Shown one piece after another: positions 63,127 through 64,000 of a stretch of 64,000 nucleotides of DNA. The stretch covers positions 70,417,158 through 70,481,157 of the forward strand of contig NC_080583.1 of the NCBI RefSeq assembly GCF_029962835.1. The letters run 5' to 3'. The position numbers and the translations under genes are program-made. Below the pieces are notes generated by a model. It was not told where the DNA came from. It searched no databases and saw only the letters and a program-made list of their open reading frames with translations. This DNA comes from Magnolia sinica (taxonomy: Eukaryota > Streptophyta > Magnoliopsida > Magnoliales > Magnoliaceae). The first letter of the stretch is position 1. Every line of letters begins with the position of its first letter.

Positions 63127-63250
63127 CCTAAACCTAAACCTATACTTATAACCTATGACCTACAACCTTAACCTAAACTTATAATCTTAACCTAAACCTA
63201 TTCTCAAATCTCAAAACTTAAATCTTAACCTTAACCTATAACCTATACTT
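63127..63250. repeat. Inverted short copy of the TTTAGG-like array
   Basis: CCTAAACCTAAACCTATAC and AACCTATTCTCAAATCTCAAAAC on the plus strand. Reversed, these are the TTTAGG units and the GTTTTGAGATTTGAGAATAGG phrase of the array at 43,965-45,936. Confidence 0.85.
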
Positions 63251-63300
63251 GTATTGACATTGTTTAAATTTATAAGTTCGTAGTTCGTACATATTCAGTG

Positions 63301-64000
63301 ATGGCACCAAGTGGGAGAGTACGTCGTTCGCGCACTGGATCTACCCCTTCTACTTGTGATGCGACGGAGCCAGCATCGTCGTCACATATTGTCCTTTCGA
63401 TTATTAAGTTGATATATTCTTTCCATGCATTTATATTAACTTAATTGTCCTTTCGATTGTGCAGCGAGATTCCGTCACTGGCCAGGAGTCCGGACCAGTA
63501 GACCTCTACAGAGGGACTTACTATCGACAGGCGACGGGATCTTGGGTACATCTTAGAGCTGGTGAGATTTGGGTAAAAATTCTTACATTGTAAAATTTAA
63601 TTGCATTAAATTATAATGATGTCATTTTTTAAAGAAAATTCATATGTTTTCATTACAGGTGGCGATGGACACCTTATGTAGTTGGCCCACTCCCGATGGC
63701 ACTCAGCGGAGTGAGCCAGAGATACTGAGTGAGGTGCTTGGCACCCATTCTGGATATGTGTGTGGGCTTGGCCATGGTACCAAGCTCATGGCACCCGCTA
63801 GACCTGTCTTCACCCAATCCATTGTCGTTGGCGAGAGCGCTATTCGCCGAGCTAATATCGCAGAGAAAGAGGTTCAGCAGCTACGGGTCGTCGTCCATGA
63901 CATTAGAGAGCAGCTAGAGAGGCAGATGGAGGAGCAGGAGAGGAGGAGCAAGCGAGGGAGAGGGAGGAGCAGGAGAGGAGGATGGAGGAGATGCGGGTAG
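63301..64000 (+). pseudogene. CACTA transposase-type gene (Transposase_24/Ptta-like), internal part missing
   Basis: Possible exons are 63,301 to about 63,390 (MAPSGRVRRSRTGSTPST, a basic Ser/Arg start), 63,465-63,561 (DLYRGTYYRQATGSWVHLRA) and 63,659-64,000. The last has VLGTHSGYVCGLGHGTK followed by a Glu/Arg/Gln-rich coiled coil. This layout resembles the C-terminal half of the plant Ptta/En/Spm proteins (Pfam Transposase_24), where a DGxxV-type motif, a VLG-GxxxGLG motif and a coiled coil follow one another. The central domain normally found after the start is missing. The best donor and acceptor between exons 2 and 3 leave one base over, and the coiled-coil frame slips near 63,940, after which a stop falls at the window's last bases. 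It reads as a decayed copy. Confidence 0.55.

Overview
This window is repeat-dense nuclear DNA of a flowering plant. The evidence is an intron-bearing plant secondary-product glycosyltransferase, plant Athila and Tekay (Del) type Ty3/gypsy elements, plant L1 LINEs with RRM-type ORF1, a CACTA terminus, and fragments of plant NUP98 and group I bZIP genes. Many short palindromic elements carry a GTGGGGCCCACCATGATGTATG-like core. From memory this core is common in magnoliid genomes, so a magnoliid or other early-diverging angiosperm is my inference, not a proof.

Layout. 1-11,200: an Athila-like LTR element on the minus strand, its left LTR cut by the window edge, inserted in an L1 LINE whose ORF2 resumes at 11,201 and is itself interrupted by a copia-like LTR near 12,130. 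13,084-15,529: the one host gene that looks whole, a two-exon UDP-glycosyltransferase (UGT83A-like, minus strand). 15,813-18,340: a cluster of palindromic MITEs and a 1.3-kb inverted repeat upstream of it. 19,251-20,932: a broken L1 ORF1 with an RRM. 20,933-42,488: two long-LTR Tekay-type chromoviruses, one apparently lodged inside the other. Their approx. 4-kb LTRs hold dense arrays of TGGGCC/TGGGCT motifs.

42,495-64,000: a CACTA (En/Spm-like) terminus with a subterminal repeat array, then 2 kb of degenerate TTTAGG-like repeats, then a 166-bp tandem repeat, then about 16 kb of mostly non-coding DNA that contains a degenerate bZIP exon (51,077-51,235), more MITEs, a UTR-like stretch (54,690-55,001), a four-exon piece of NUP98 with an in-frame stop (59,753-61,959), a TRIM element (62,424-62,949), an inverted copy of the TTTAGG-like repeat (63,127-63,250) and a partial CACTA transposase-type gene running to the window edge. 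The arrangement suggests, without proving, a large CACTA-related block that carries pieces of host genes.

Only the glycosyltransferase is a credible working gene. No RNA genes, CRISPR arrays or operons were seen. Exon joins and identities come from reading the sequence; no database search was run. Percent differences quoted are hand counts on short samples.
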